This document shows positions 28,853-37,364 of a stretch of DNA of 41,396 nt, piece by piece; position 1 is the first letter of the stretch; the number at the start of each line of letters is the position of its first letter. A program made the translations under genes and the position numbers. The DNA lies in NCBI GenBank assembly GCA_900299025.1, contig OMIE01000099.1, forward strand, positions 1 to 41,396. Reading direction: 5' to 3'. Under the pieces are notes generated by a model that ran no database searches, was not told where the DNA came from, and worked only from the letters and a program-made list of their open reading frames with translations. The DNA comes from Burkholderiaceae bacterium (lineage in GTDB: Bacteria; Pseudomonadota; Gammaproteobacteria; Burkholderiales; Burkholderiaceae_E).

Positions 28853-29934
28853 CCTCATCGGATTACAAGCTCTTTAAGGCAGAAGGCATGCGCGAAGCGA
28901 TCGCGATGGTGATCGCAGCCACTGGCTCTAGCGGACGAGAGCCGCAGCAAGTTGCCGATAACTTAGTGCTTGCCAATCTCAAGGGCCACGACTCGCATGG
29001 CATAGGCATGGTGCCGCGCTACGTCGATTCATTCCTAGAAGGCGGGCTTAAGGTCAATCAGCAGCCTCTTAGCAAGATCGATGCAGGGCCGCTGCTGGGT
29101 CTCGATGGCCAGGCGGGCTTTGGACAGTCCATCGGCGAAGCGGCTACTGACATGGCCATTGCGCGTGCGAAAGAGCACGGTGTTTGCGTGATGGGTCTTG
29201 GTCACGCCCACCATCTCGGGCGCATCGGGCACTGGGCCGAACAGGCGGTCAGTCAGGATTTAATATCGATCCATTTTGTCAATGTTTTGTCGCGACCGAC
29301 AGTCGCCCCTTGGGGTGGTGCTGCCGGCCGTTTTGGCACGAATCCATGCTGTATTGGTATCCCGATGCGCAACGAGGCGCCAGTGATTCTCGACTATGCA
29401 ACAAGCATGGTTGCGCAAGGCAAGATGAGAGTGGCCCACAATAAAGGCGAGGAAGTCCGCTCTGGCATGCTCATCGATCAGCATGGGCATCCAACCACAA
29501 ATCCGAGTGTGGTTGTTGTAGAGCCGCTTGGCGCTTTACTCACCTTCGGTGAGCACAAAGGCTTCGGCATGGCCTTGGTCTGCGAGTTACTTGGAGGAGC
29601 CTTGTCGGGTGGCGGAACATGGCACAAGACTTATCAAGGTGAAAATAAGGTTTATAACGGTATGCTTAGCATACTGATCGACCCGAAGCGCTTGGATCAA
29701 GATGACCACTTCTTTAAAGAGAGTGAGGCCTTTATGAGTTGGCTTCGCTCTGTACCGGTTGCTCCTGGCTTTGACAAAGTCCGCATTGCTGGGGAACCCG
29801 AGCGCGAAGCGATGGCAACACGAAGCAAGGACGGCTTTCCCGTTGATCCAACGACCTGGCAGGAAATCCTTGCTGCTGCAGAAAAGCTCAAGTTGCCCCG
29901 CGCCGGGGTTGAGCAAGCTGCGCAACGCGCCTAG
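28849..29934 (+). CDS. Ldh_2-family malate/L-lactate-type dehydrogenase
   Basis: A 361-residue NAD(P)-dependent 2-hydroxyacid oxidoreductase of the Ldh_2 (type 2 malate/L-lactate/sulfolactate dehydrogenase) family. It carries the GHDSHGIGMVPRY motif near residue 46-58 with the conserved histidine, VMGLGHAHHLGRIGHW, and FGTNPCCIGIP. Members act on malate, lactate, ureidoglycolate, sulfolactate or cyclic imino acids such as piperideine-2-carboxylate, so the substrate is open. The start overlaps folA by 4 nt, which couples its translation to the folate genes although its role need not be linked. Confidence 0.9.
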   Translation: MTSSDYKLFKAEGMREAIAMVIAATGSSGREPQQVADNLVLANLKGHDSHGIGMVPRYVDSFLEGGLKVNQQPLSKIDAGPLLGLDGQAGFGQSIGEAATDMAIARAKEHGVCVMGLGHAHHLGRIGHWAEQAVSQDLISIHFVNVLSRPTVAPWGGAAGRFGTNPCCIGIPMRNEAPVILDYATSMVAQGKMRVAHNKGEEVRSGMLIDQHGHPTTNPSVVVVEPLGALLTFGEHKGFGMALVCELLGGALSGGGTWHKTYQGENKVYNGMLSILIDPKRLDQDDHFFKESEAFMSWLRSVPVAPGFDKVRIAGEPEREAMATRSKDGFPVDPTTWQEILAAAEKLKLPRAGVEQAAQRA

Positions 29935-29986
29935 TGCCGTGCTTTCATGATAGATTCCGGACCGAAGCTTTTGCAAGCCTAACGTT

Positions 29987-30062
29987 GCCCCTGTAGCTCA
30001 GTGGATAGAGCGTCCCCCTCCTAAGGGGAAGGTCGCAGGTTCGATTCCTGCCGGGGGCGCCA
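29987..30062 (+). tRNA. tRNA-Arg (anticodon CCU)
   Basis: The cloverleaf is complete: acceptor GCCCCTG with CGGGGGC (one G-T pair), D stem GCTC/GAGC, anticodon stem TCCCC/GGGGA around loop CTCCTAA giving anticodon CCT, T arm GCAGG-TTCGATT-CCTGC, discriminator G and encoded CCA. It reads AGG codons. The 234 bp after it hold no gene I can support. tRNA-Arg genes are frequent integration sites, and the next 2.5 kb looks accessory, but no duplicated 3' end of this tRNA was seen in the window. Confidence 0.97.
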
Positions 30063-30296
30063 ACGACGGGGCTTATCGTGATAATGGTCACTAACTTAGC
30101 CGCCTAATTAATGTGCAAAACACGCTCATTTTCGCTGGTTTAGGCACAATCTGATAAAATTTATACCGTAACATCGTACTGGGTTTTAGGACAACCTTAA
30201 CACTCAAAGCGTCCCCTGTAGGCTCGGGTTGCGTCGGCTTGAGCTAAAAAATTCAGGTACCGTTCGTCGGTGTCACCGGCCCTGGCGTTGCTCTGC

Positions 30297-31181
30297 TTAA
30301 CGGGTTCGGCCAAACAAGGTGCTCGGCGAGAACCCCGTGACCATGGCAGTCCCCATGAGAACCATCAATCCACCGATCAAAGTGCTCCAAGTGACCGGCT
30401 CGCCTAAGAGCCAGGCACCCCAAAAGGTTCCGAACACGGGAATGAGAAATGCGACCGTGAGTGCAGAGACGCCGCCAAAATCAGCAATCAGACGGAAATA
30501 GATCAGGTACGCCACACCGCTGCAGACAATCCCCAAAGCTAGCACGGCCAACCCCGTTGGAACCATCGGAACCTCGGCAGGGATGGGCGTTGCTAGCGCG
30601 ACGGGGATCATTAACAGGGTGGCCGCCCACATGCTTCCATATGCGTTGGAGAACGAATCCACAGTCGGTGCCACCTTGGTGTAGTTGGTGGCGATCCCGT
30701 AGGAGAGCGTTGCAGCCAGGCCTGCAGCAATGGCCCACATGCCGTGCGCCGACAAGGCCATCGATTCAAAGCCGGCCAGCACAGCCACGCCTGTCAGTCC
30801 AGCTCCCATCCCCACCCACTTTGGCATCGAGAGCTCTGATTTATGCCATACCCGCGCAATCACCGCCGCCCACATCGGGGCGGTTGCGTTCAGGATAGAA
30901 AGCAGCGACGCGGAAATAGTTTGAGCCGCATAGGCAAACAGAAGAAATGGCAGCGCGGAGTTGAAAAAACCAAGCACTAGGTAGTGCCTCCAGTAGTGTG
31001 ATGCCCGCAGTCCCTTCTTGAACCATAGGGCAACCAACCACAAGAAGATCGCCGCTAGGCCAACACGCGCCAGGATCAACCATGTTGGGCCGACCGCCGA
31101 TGCGGCCATGCGCATAAACAGAAATGAGCCGCCCCACAGTGCAGCCAAGAGTAAGAGTCGAGCGAAGCCAACCAGAGTCAT
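30297..31181 (-). CDS. EamA/DMT-superfamily permease
   Basis: A 294-residue protein of 10 predicted helices in two EamA halves. The N-terminal LLLLAALWGGSFLFMRMA and the second-half VAFLIPVFGTFWGAWLLGEPVT are the standard DMT signatures. Family members export amino acids, metabolites or drugs; nothing nearby suggests a substrate. It is transcribed toward the tRNA and stands alone, with no operon partner. GGAAACCAA precedes its ATG, so the ribosome site is weak. Confidence 0.9.
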   Translation of the reverse strand: MTLVGFARLLLLAALWGGSFLFMRMAASAVGPTWLILARVGLAAIFLWLVALWFKKGLRASHYWRHYLVLGFFNSALPFLLFAYAAQTISASLLSILNATAPMWAAVIARVWHKSELSMPKWVGMGAGLTGVAVLAGFESMALSAHGMWAIAAGLAATLSYGIATNYTKVAPTVDSFSNAYGSMWAATLLMIPVALATPIPAEVPMVPTGLAVLALGIVCSGVAYLIYFRLIADFGGVSALTVAFLIPVFGTFWGAWLLGEPVTWSTLIGGLMVLMGTAMVTGFSPSTLFGRTR

Positions 31182-31266
31182 TTGGTTTCCATTGTTTTGG
31201 GGTCCCTGTGACCTAGATCGCAGACTCGAATCGATGATTTGAGACCGCGCTACCTGGGATCACGGC

Positions 31267-31596
31267 TCAAAGGGTTCGTAGCTCAGCAATCACCTTGAGG
31301 CGAAATTTTTCTGCCAAAGTTGCAGGAGTCAACACATCCACTTAAACACCTAAAAGTTGACGCAAGTTATAGCGAATAGCGCCAAGGTCAAAGCGCGTCG
31401 TCTCTGGGGTTTTATCGACAAGGGTATCAAGGTCGCTATCGATCTTGTCTAATCCGCGCGCAATTGAGCCGAACACCCACGGGTTTGTCACCCTATGGCT
31501 CAGAACAATGTCACGAATCTCAACGCGGTGCGCCTCAGGTGCATTTGAAGGGTTCATGATATCGGGCAACGATAGGTTTATTAATTCTAAGGTCAT
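31267..31596 (-). pseudogene. MNT-type nucleotidyltransferase broken by an internal stop
   Basis: The minus-strand frame starts at ATG 31596 (AAGG 8 nt upstream) and has the minimal nucleotidyltransferase motif VFGSIARGLDKIDSDLD. After LLGV it hits TAA (31342-31344) but continues in the same frame as VDVLTPATLAEKFRLKVIAE to a second stop at 31267-31269. In intact relatives a residue, often Lys, sits where the TAA is, followed by VDVxTP, so a single AAA-to-TAA change explains the break. Such proteins are usually MntA-type antitoxins paired with a HEPN toxin; no HEPN gene is visible on either side. Confidence 0.8.
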
Positions 31597-31644
31597 GTCA
31601 GCGCCTTGCCAACACGCAGCTTCTCGACACCCAACATCTCCAAC

Positions 31645-31675
31645 CGATTGCCTGCCCTTTAGAAAGAGGCAATCG
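31645..31675. repeat. 9-bp inverted repeat
   Basis: CGATTGCCT (31645-31653) and AGGCAATCG (31667-31675) form a perfect stem with a 13-nt loop. There is no T-run on either side, so it is not a standard terminator. It lies in the gap between the divergent pseudogene and small hypothetical gene and may be a regulatory hairpin or operator. Confidence 0.5.
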
Positions 31676-31738
31676 AAAAGGAAACACTAAACAAATTGCG
31701 GCTAACTTCCGCCGACTTTTAGCGCCGTTATCCTTTAC

Positions 31739-31939
31739 ATGGACGACTTCACCGATGCTTTGATCGTAGCCTTACGCGCTGGGGCTGACGACCCCGATCG
31801 CAGTGCGATGGGTTTGCGCATGAAAGCGCTTGTTGGCGAGTTAACAAAGAAGGAAGCGTCAAAGGCCAACAAAGCTGTGGCGTCCAAAGAACTCACCAAA
31901 CTTCGGGAAGCCTACAGGCAGCGCCTACTACAGGATTAG
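31739..31939 (+). CDS. small hypothetical protein
   Basis: A 66-residue, charged, helix-prone protein with a Lys/Ala/Glu-rich second half (KKEASKANKAVASKELTKL) and no signal or membrane segment. I do not recognise a family. No ribosome site is visible before the ATG, so it may be leaderless or not translated. It is divergent from the broken nucleotidyltransferase and precedes the gene-poor stretch. Confidence 0.45.
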   Translation: MDDFTDALIVALRAGADDPDRSAMGLRMKALVGELTKKEASKANKAVASKELTKLREAYRQRLLQD

Positions 31940-32531
31940 GCCTTGCTAGTAGCGAGTGCGAAACCGTATTTCGCTAAAATCGCATTTAATAACCTACCAC
32001 CTTTTAATACGGTCTACTATTGGTACGCTTCGATGAAAAAGGTATAGAAGAAACCGGTAGCGACCGATTCATAGGTAGCTCAAAAAAGTCATGTCTATCG
32101 CGGACTCATCGTTGTTTTGAGTTCTTCCCCTAAAACTTATGATGCCTCGATCAGTGAGGCCCGATCGGTATGAAAAGTATCGAGCAATAAAGTCCTTTTC
32201 CTGTGGAGTCGGACCTTGAGTCAACATGCCAACAGATCAAGCATAGGTGGACACAACACCCGGCAGCTTCATATCCGCCACACCATGACTTGTATGAGGC
32301 CTCGCCTGATTCACTAATGCTTGGGTTCCGTACCTCACGAGAACCCAAGCCATCATGAAGGAGAGCAAATCCCCCCGCCCTCTCCATTGATCCACAAGCC
32401 TAGGCGGTTACCCAAAGCTTTGCGGGTGCCGATCGGGCCATCGACGGAAGACACCTTGAGGGCAAGTCCTAAGGCGCGCTCAGCGGGCGCTGCCTTCATG
32501 GCGATCATCCATTACTTGAAGCACTTGGTAG
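31940..32531. other. gene-poor 592-bp stretch, possible decayed accessory DNA
   Basis: No convincing gene is present. The start has A/T-rich DNA with two nested inverted repeats (GCGAAA/TTTCGC at 31958-31974 and ACCGTATT/AATACGGT at 31963-32013). A reverse open frame at 32151-32387 (78 codons, Ser/Cys-rich) has no family features and no ribosome site. A plus-strand open frame from 32321 runs antisense into the atuA-like gene and looks like a shadow. The stretch may be remnants of an inserted element, but no transposase or terminal repeats were recognised. Confidence 0.5.
32319..32350. repeat. 10-bp inverted repeat downstream of the atuA-like gene
   Basis: GCTTGGGTTC (32319-32328) and GAACCCAAGC (32341-32350) are perfectly complementary around a 12-nt loop. 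It lies about 180 bp past the stop of the minus-strand atuA-like gene. No T-tract follows in either direction, so it is a weak terminator at best; it could also mark the edge of a lost element. Confidence 0.55.
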
Positions 32532-34451
32532 CTATTGGGTTTGCGGCTTGTCCATCAAGCCCTGCCTGGGACGCCAATCGTGCAACATTCTCGGAGGACA
32601 TGGCAACGGGGCCCCTAGCAGTACTTGGGCATAGGCCTTTGCAAGATTATCGGTATGTAACGATGCCATACCACCACCGCCTAAAACCCCTTCGAGCATA
32701 ATATTCATGGCCCGAATGCCCTCCAGAGGAAATCGACGGATACGGAGCGGTTGTCGGTGAGCAAATACGCGCCGCAGCATCGCTTCGTCGACAGCAGCAA
32801 GCAACCAGGTAAAGTCCTCTTGCCGACGAACGATGAGTCCGATATTTGCGATATTGCCTTTGTCTCCAGATCGGCCATGAGCGAGCTCTAGTAACGTCAG
32901 TTTGGGCCAGTGGGGATCCATCCATGCCTTTCCCGCTGTGGCCGTCAGACGGGCATCCACGCCCGCTTCAATCATCAAGTCCTGAGCACTATGTCGTCTT
33001 TCTACACCTTGACTACTGCCAAAGTGGTCCACTGCCAACCGCACCTGGTCCTGTCGAGTCGTACTATCGACACAGATCCCATCAATCATCACTTGTACTG
33101 GTATCTTTGACTTATCTTCTAGAAACGAGAACAGACGAATAACAGGGCTTGGACTTGGTCGCCCCTGGCCAAAGCCAGTTGTACCCGGCGCCATTGAGGT
33201 GGCTGCTGGAGCAAATTCACGAGCAAAAAGCTCTAGGCTTTTCTTGGAAGTCGACTTAACTGCTATTTTTAGTACAACCTCACGCGTTTGGGTCCCACGG
33301 CTAAAAGAACCGAACATCGCTTCACTGCCAACAACTTCAACAAAGGTCTCGGTATAGGGCGCCAAGCCAAGCTGTTCAAGCATCCTCGAGGTTCGCCTAA
33401 GCAAAGCTTCTGCCGTTCTTTGTGCCTTTGCCTGAGCCTGCTCTCCAGCAATCACAAGCAGTGCCTGGTTCTTCCAGCCATCCACCGCGGTCACGCTCAC
33501 CTTGTACTGACTTGGCGCCTCTAACCCCCGCGCGCCCTCCACACGAACCCGATCGAGTCCGCAGGCGCGAATACTCACTTTGGTCCAATCACAAATCACA
33601 TCAGGAACCACATAAGCGCCAGGGTCACCAATTTCATAGAGCAACTGCTCGGACACGGTCGCTGGGCTTATAAGCCCTCCTGTCCCTTCGGGCTTAAAAA
33701 TCTCAAACGAGCCATCCGCGTACGCCTCGACCACGGGGAAGCCAATATTGTCCCAATCCGGGACGGTTTGCCAGTCGGTAAATAGCCCCCCCGTACACTG
33801 CGCACCGCATTCAATCAAATGTCCAGCAAGCGTACCTTGAGCAAATCGATCGAGCATCGCAGCCGAAGGCTTCGATTGAACCGAGCGATGCCATCCGAAT
33901 GCATGCATCATCGCCCCTAGTGTTACCGCTGAATCCACGCATCGTCCTGTGATCACAATCTGGGCGCCTTGATCAAGCGCTCTGGCTATCGGCTCAGCGC
34001 CCAAGTAAGCATTGATGCTTAATACGCGCTCAGGAAATCCTGCGCCGCTATACATTTCACTTCGTTGTGATTCCCGAAACGATGCCTCACACTCCATCAA
34101 ATCGTCGCCGATAACGCAGGCAACCCTCACGGTCAGCCCTTGCTCACCAGCCAGGGCATTAATCGCCTCGACGCAAGCCTTGGGATTGAGACCACCAGCA
34201 TTTGAAACCACACGGATGCCACGATCAAGTATCGTCTTTAAGTGCTGCTTCAGGGTGATCGTGACAAAATCAGTGGCGTAACCTGCCTGGTCTGACTTTG
34301 CCTTTTGCGAGGCCATGATGGACAGCGTAACCTCGGCTAAATAGTCAAATACCAAGAAATCGAGATCATTAACGGTCAAAAGTTGCGGTACCGCTGCGGC
34401 GGTGTCGCCCCAAAAGCCAGACGCCCCGGCAATACGGATGTGATTTTTCAT
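32532..34451 (-). CDS. acyclic terpene utilization AtuA-like protein
   Basis: A 639-residue protein of the DUF1446/AtuA family. The N-terminus IRIAGASGFWGDTAAAVPQL is the family hallmark, and the C-terminal about 110 residues (from LLELAHGRSGDKGNIANIG) are the AtuA-like ferredoxin-fold domain, fused here in one chain. AtuA is needed for growth of Pseudomonas on citronellol/geranic-type acids, but its reaction is not settled. It is divergent from the carboxylase genes across only 52 bp, so a shared control region is likely. Family and context both point to branched acyl-CoA breakdown. Confidence 0.9.
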   Translation of the reverse strand: MKNHIRIAGASGFWGDTAAAVPQLLTVNDLDFLVFDYLAEVTLSIMASQKAKSDQAGYATDFVTITLKQHLKTILDRGIRVVSNAGGLNPKACVEAINALAGEQGLTVRVACVIGDDLMECEASFRESQRSEMYSGAGFPERVLSINAYLGAEPIARALDQGAQIVITGRCVDSAVTLGAMMHAFGWHRSVQSKPSAAMLDRFAQGTLAGHLIECGAQCTGGLFTDWQTVPDWDNIGFPVVEAYADGSFEIFKPEGTGGLISPATVSEQLLYEIGDPGAYVVPDVICDWTKVSIRACGLDRVRVEGARGLEAPSQYKVSVTAVDGWKNQALLVIAGEQAQAKAQRTAEALLRRTSRMLEQLGLAPYTETFVEVVGSEAMFGSFSRGTQTREVVLKIAVKSTSKKSLELFAREFAPAATSMAPGTTGFGQGRPSPSPVIRLFSFLEDKSKIPVQVMIDGICVDSTTRQDQVRLAVDHFGSSQGVERRHSAQDLMIEAGVDARLTATAGKAWMDPHWPKLTLLELAHGRSGDKGNIANIGLIVRRQEDFTWLLAAVDEAMLRRVFAHRQPLRIRRFPLEGIRAMNIMLEGVLGGGGMASLHTDNLAKAYAQVLLGAPLPCPPRMLHDWRPRQGLMDKPQTQ

Positions 34452-34489
34452 GGCTCGATGCTATGGTTCGTTGTGTCAATTCTATTATT

Positions 34490-34501
34490 AACGGTTCCGT
34501 T
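34490..34501. promoter_or_regulatory. palindromic operator candidate in the divergent atuA-carboxylase gap
   Basis: AACGG and CCGTT flank a TT centre (34490-34501), two bases before the carboxylase ATG at 34504 and just after a TATTAT hexamer at 34483-34488. A bound repressor here would block initiation of the carboxylase transcript. The arms are short, so this is a candidate only. Confidence 0.35.
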
Positions 34502-34503
34502 TT

Positions 34504-36132
34504 ATGTTTGAATCTATGCTTCGCCCCGGTCATCCCAACTTTGAATCGCGTAAACAAGCGATGTTAGCGACCATAGAACAATTGCGTGCGCTCGAAGCTC
34601 GCACCGTACAAAAATCAGCGTCCGCTAAATCGCTTTTTGACAAAAGGGGACAGCTATTACCGCGAGAGCGTTTGGCAAGACTGCTCGACCCGGGCGCGCC
34701 ATGGCTTGAGTTATCCACGATGGCAGGTTTTGGCCTAGACCGATCTGAGCTTGAAAGGTCAGTCCCTGGCGGGGGGGTGATCACCGGGATTGGCTTTGTC
34801 AGTGGCGTTCGAACCCTGATCAATATCAGCGATGCAGGTATCGATGCTGGAGCGATCCAGCATATGGGCAGGGAAAAGATATTGCGAGGCCAACAAATTG
34901 CACTCCAAAACCGGCTGCCCTATCTACAACTTATCGAATCGGCAGGAGCCAATTTGCTTCGCTATCAGGTCGAAGGCTTTGTTGAAGGCGGACGGATTTT
35001 TGCCAATCTGGCCCGATTGTCCGCAGCCGGCTTGCCAGTGATTGCGATTGTGCACGGCGCATCGACTGCGGGTGGCGCATACATGCCAGGGCTTTCTGAC
35101 TACGTCATTATGGTGAAAGGTCGGGCGAAGGCATTCCTCGCTGGCCCTCCGCTGCTCAAGGCTGCCACAGGTGAAATCGCAAATGACGAAGAGCTCGGCG
35201 GCGCTCAGATGCATACCCAGGTGAGCGGTCTTGGTGAGTATTTGGCTGATGACGACGCACAAGCGATTGGTATTGCTCGCAACTTGATGCAGCGATTAGG
35301 TTGGCAGGGCAATGTTCATGGCCAAGCAAACCCAAGCGCACGTTCGGGCTGGCTACCACCTCGTTATCCCAGCGAGGAGTTAATTGGCATCATGCCCGCT
35401 GATTTTCGTGAACCCATCGATATGCGCGAAGTCATCGTCCGCCTGATCGACGACTCCGATTTTCTCGATTTCCAGCCAGATTATGGGCCGCAAACGCTTG
35501 TTGGCCATGCTGCCATCGAAGGCTATCCCATTGGCATCATTACAAATAATGGACCTATCGATACGGCCGGCAGCAACAAGGCCACTCACTTTATCCAAGC
35601 CTGTTGCCAGGCGCAGATTCCCCTGCTTTATTTACAAAACACGACCGGCTATATGGTGGGTAAGGCAAGCGAGCAAGCAGGCATGATCAAGCATGGATCC
35701 AAGATGATCCAGGCTGTGGCCAACGCAAGTGTTCCATCAATCACCATCCACTGCGGGGCATCCTTTGGCGCTGGCAATTACGGCATGTGCGGCCGTGGTT
35801 TCGATCCGCGTTTTATTTTCTCCTGGCCCCACGCAAAAACCGCAGTCATGGGTGCTGAACAGGCGGCAAAAACCATGCGAATCGTGGCCGAGGCAGGTGC
35901 CGCACGAAAAGGTGAGGCAGTCGATGAAGAAGCGCTACAAATGATGGAGCAAAAGATCATCGATAACTTCGAACGTCAGGCGGGGGCATTTTATACCAGT
36001 GCCCGACTTCTGGACGACGGTCTTATCGACCCGCGAGATACACGACAAGTGCTGAGCTTCGTGCTGGCCACTTGTCGCGAAGAGGCGGCTCGCCGTCTGC
36101 AGCCGATTCAATTTGGCGTTGCACGACCCTGA
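34504..36132 (+). CDS. acyl-CoA carboxylase beta subunit (AtuC/LiuB-like)
   Basis: A 542-residue carboxyltransferase subunit of the methylcrotonyl/geranyl-CoA carboxylase group. It has the biotin- and CoA-side glycine motifs GASTAGGAYMPGLSDY and LAGPPLLKAATGE in the N half, and HCGASFGAGNYGMCGRGFDPRF, which is typical of the 3-methylcrotonyl-type enzymes, in the C half. It transfers CO2 from biotin to the gamma carbon of a 2-enoyl-CoA with a 3-methyl branch. Choice between methylcrotonyl-CoA and geranyl/citronellyl-type substrates is not possible by eye; the divergent AtuA-like gene favours the latter. No good ribosome site precedes ATG 34504; ATG 34516 is an alternative. Confidence 0.9.
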   Translation: MFESMLRPGHPNFESRKQAMLATIEQLRALEARTVQKSASAKSLFDKRGQLLPRERLARLLDPGAPWLELSTMAGFGLDRSELERSVPGGGVITGIGFVSGVRTLINISDAGIDAGAIQHMGREKILRGQQIALQNRLPYLQLIESAGANLLRYQVEGFVEGGRIFANLARLSAAGLPVIAIVHGASTAGGAYMPGLSDYVIMVKGRAKAFLAGPPLLKAATGEIANDEELGGAQMHTQVSGLGEYLADDDAQAIGIARNLMQRLGWQGNVHGQANPSARSGWLPPRYPSEELIGIMPADFREPIDMREVIVRLIDDSDFLDFQPDYGPQTLVGHAAIEGYPIGIITNNGPIDTAGSNKATHFIQACCQAQIPLLYLQNTTGYMVGKASEQAGMIKHGSKMIQAVANASVPSITIHCGASFGAGNYGMCGRGFDPRFIFSWPHAKTAVMGAEQAAKTMRIVAEAGAARKGEAVDEEALQMMEQKIIDNFERQAGAFYTSARLLDDGLIDPRDTRQVLSFVLATCREEAARRLQPIQFGVARP

Positions 36133-36201
36133 AGGATTAGCTAAAAGATCCCCTGGTATTCGCTGCAAAACCCTAACGTGTAAACACCTGGAGCCATGCT
36201 A

Positions 36202-37362
36202 ATGCTTTTCACTGCCGACCATCGCGCCATCCAAGATGCCCTGCGTAAGTTTATTGATACTGAAATAAATCCGCACGTCGACGAATGGGAAAGGGCTGAA
36301 ATCTTTCCTGCGCACGACTTGTTTAAGAAAATGGGTAAGCTGGGCTTTCTAGGGATCACCAAGCCGCAAGAACATGGCGGCCTTGGTCTCGACTACTCTT
36401 ACTCAGTGGCGTTTGCAGAGGCATTGAGGCACATCAATTGTGGCGGTATTCCCATGGCCATTGGTGTTCAAACCGATATGGCAACCCCAGCCCTCGCCCG
36501 CCATGGCTCAGAAGAAGTCAAAAAGCAATTTCTAGAACCATCAATTAGTGGTGAGTTTGTTGCCTGCCTTGGTGTCTCTGAGCCAGGAGCAGGCTCAGAT
36601 GTCGCATCGATTAAAACGAGCGCCAGAAAAGACGGCGACGACTACGTGATTAATGGCGGGAAAATGTGGACGACGAATGGCACGCAAGCCGATTGGATGT
36701 GCTTGCTGGCCAACACATCAGAAGGCGCAGCCCATCGTAATAAAACATTGATTTGTTTACCAATGAATACCAAGGGCGTATCGGTTGCGAAGAAGTTGAA
36801 GAAGGTTGGTATGAATGCCTCCGATACCGCTCAAATCCACTTCGATGACGTGCGTGTGCCACAGCGCTACCGAATTGGTGAGGAAGGCATGGGTTTTATT
36901 TATCAAATGCAGCAATTCCAGGAAGAGCGGCTCTGGGCTGCAGCGAGTTCAGCCGCTGCAAGTAATGTCATTATTGAAACGATCCATTATTTACGTGATC
37001 GTATGGCCTTTGGCAAACCCTTGCTCGATAACCAGTTCATTCAATATAAGCTTGCCGAACTTCAAACCGAAGTCGAGTGTGTACGTTCATTGCTTTATCG
37101 CGCTACCGAACTTTATGTGGGGGGCGAAGATGTTTTGCAACTTGCTTCGATGGCAAAGCTTAAGGCAGGTCGCGTGGCCCGAGAAGTAGCTGACTGGTGT
37201 GTTCAATTCTGGGGCGGCATGGGCTATATCGAAGAAACCCGTGTCAATCGGTTCTGGCGTGATACAAGACTTGGATCGATCGGAGGCGGCGCAGACGAGG
37301 TCATGCTGGGAATTATCGCCAAAACCATGGGTATCGTAGTCAGAGCCCGCGAGGGTCATTAA
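36202..37362 (+). CDS. acyl-CoA dehydrogenase, isovaleryl/citronellyl type (first copy)
   Basis: A 386-residue FAD enzyme that forms a 2,3-double bond in an acyl-CoA and passes electrons to ETF. It contains CLGVSEPGAGSDVASIKT and KMWTTNGTQADW. The usual catalytic glutamate site near the C-terminus is replaced (SIGGGADEVML), while an ERL glutamate (E242) is present at the position used by isovaleryl-CoA dehydrogenase. This points to branched substrates. ATG 36202 has GGAG 8 nt upstream; the ATG at 36196 is too close to it. It lies between the two carboxylase subunit genes. Confidence 0.9.
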   Translation: MLFTADHRAIQDALRKFIDTEINPHVDEWERAEIFPAHDLFKKMGKLGFLGITKPQEHGGLGLDYSYSVAFAEALRHINCGGIPMAIGVQTDMATPALARHGSEEVKKQFLEPSISGEFVACLGVSEPGAGSDVASIKTSARKDGDDYVINGGKMWTTNGTQADWMCLLANTSEGAAHRNKTLICLPMNTKGVSVAKKLKKVGMNASDTAQIHFDDVRVPQRYRIGEEGMGFIYQMQQFQEERLWAAASSAAASNVIIETIHYLRDRMAFGKPLLDNQFIQYKLAELQTEVECVRSLLYRATELYVGGEDVLQLASMAKLKAGRVAREVADWCVQFWGGMGYIEETRVNRFWRDTRLGSIGGGADEVMLGIIAKTMGIVVRAREGH

Positions 37363-37364
37363 GC

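Noticed and set aside
29987-30062. Attachment-site duplication of the tRNA 3' end
   Set aside because: I looked for a second copy of the T-arm/acceptor sequence between 30063 and 34500 and saw none.
32151-32387. Reverse-strand 78-codon gene in the gene-poor stretch
   Set aside because: No ribosome site, odd Ser/Cys-rich composition and no recognised family; kept only as part of the gene-poor region.
32321-32701. Plus-strand 126-codon frame
   Set aside because: Its second half is antisense to the AtuA C-terminal domain and its first half lacks coding character.
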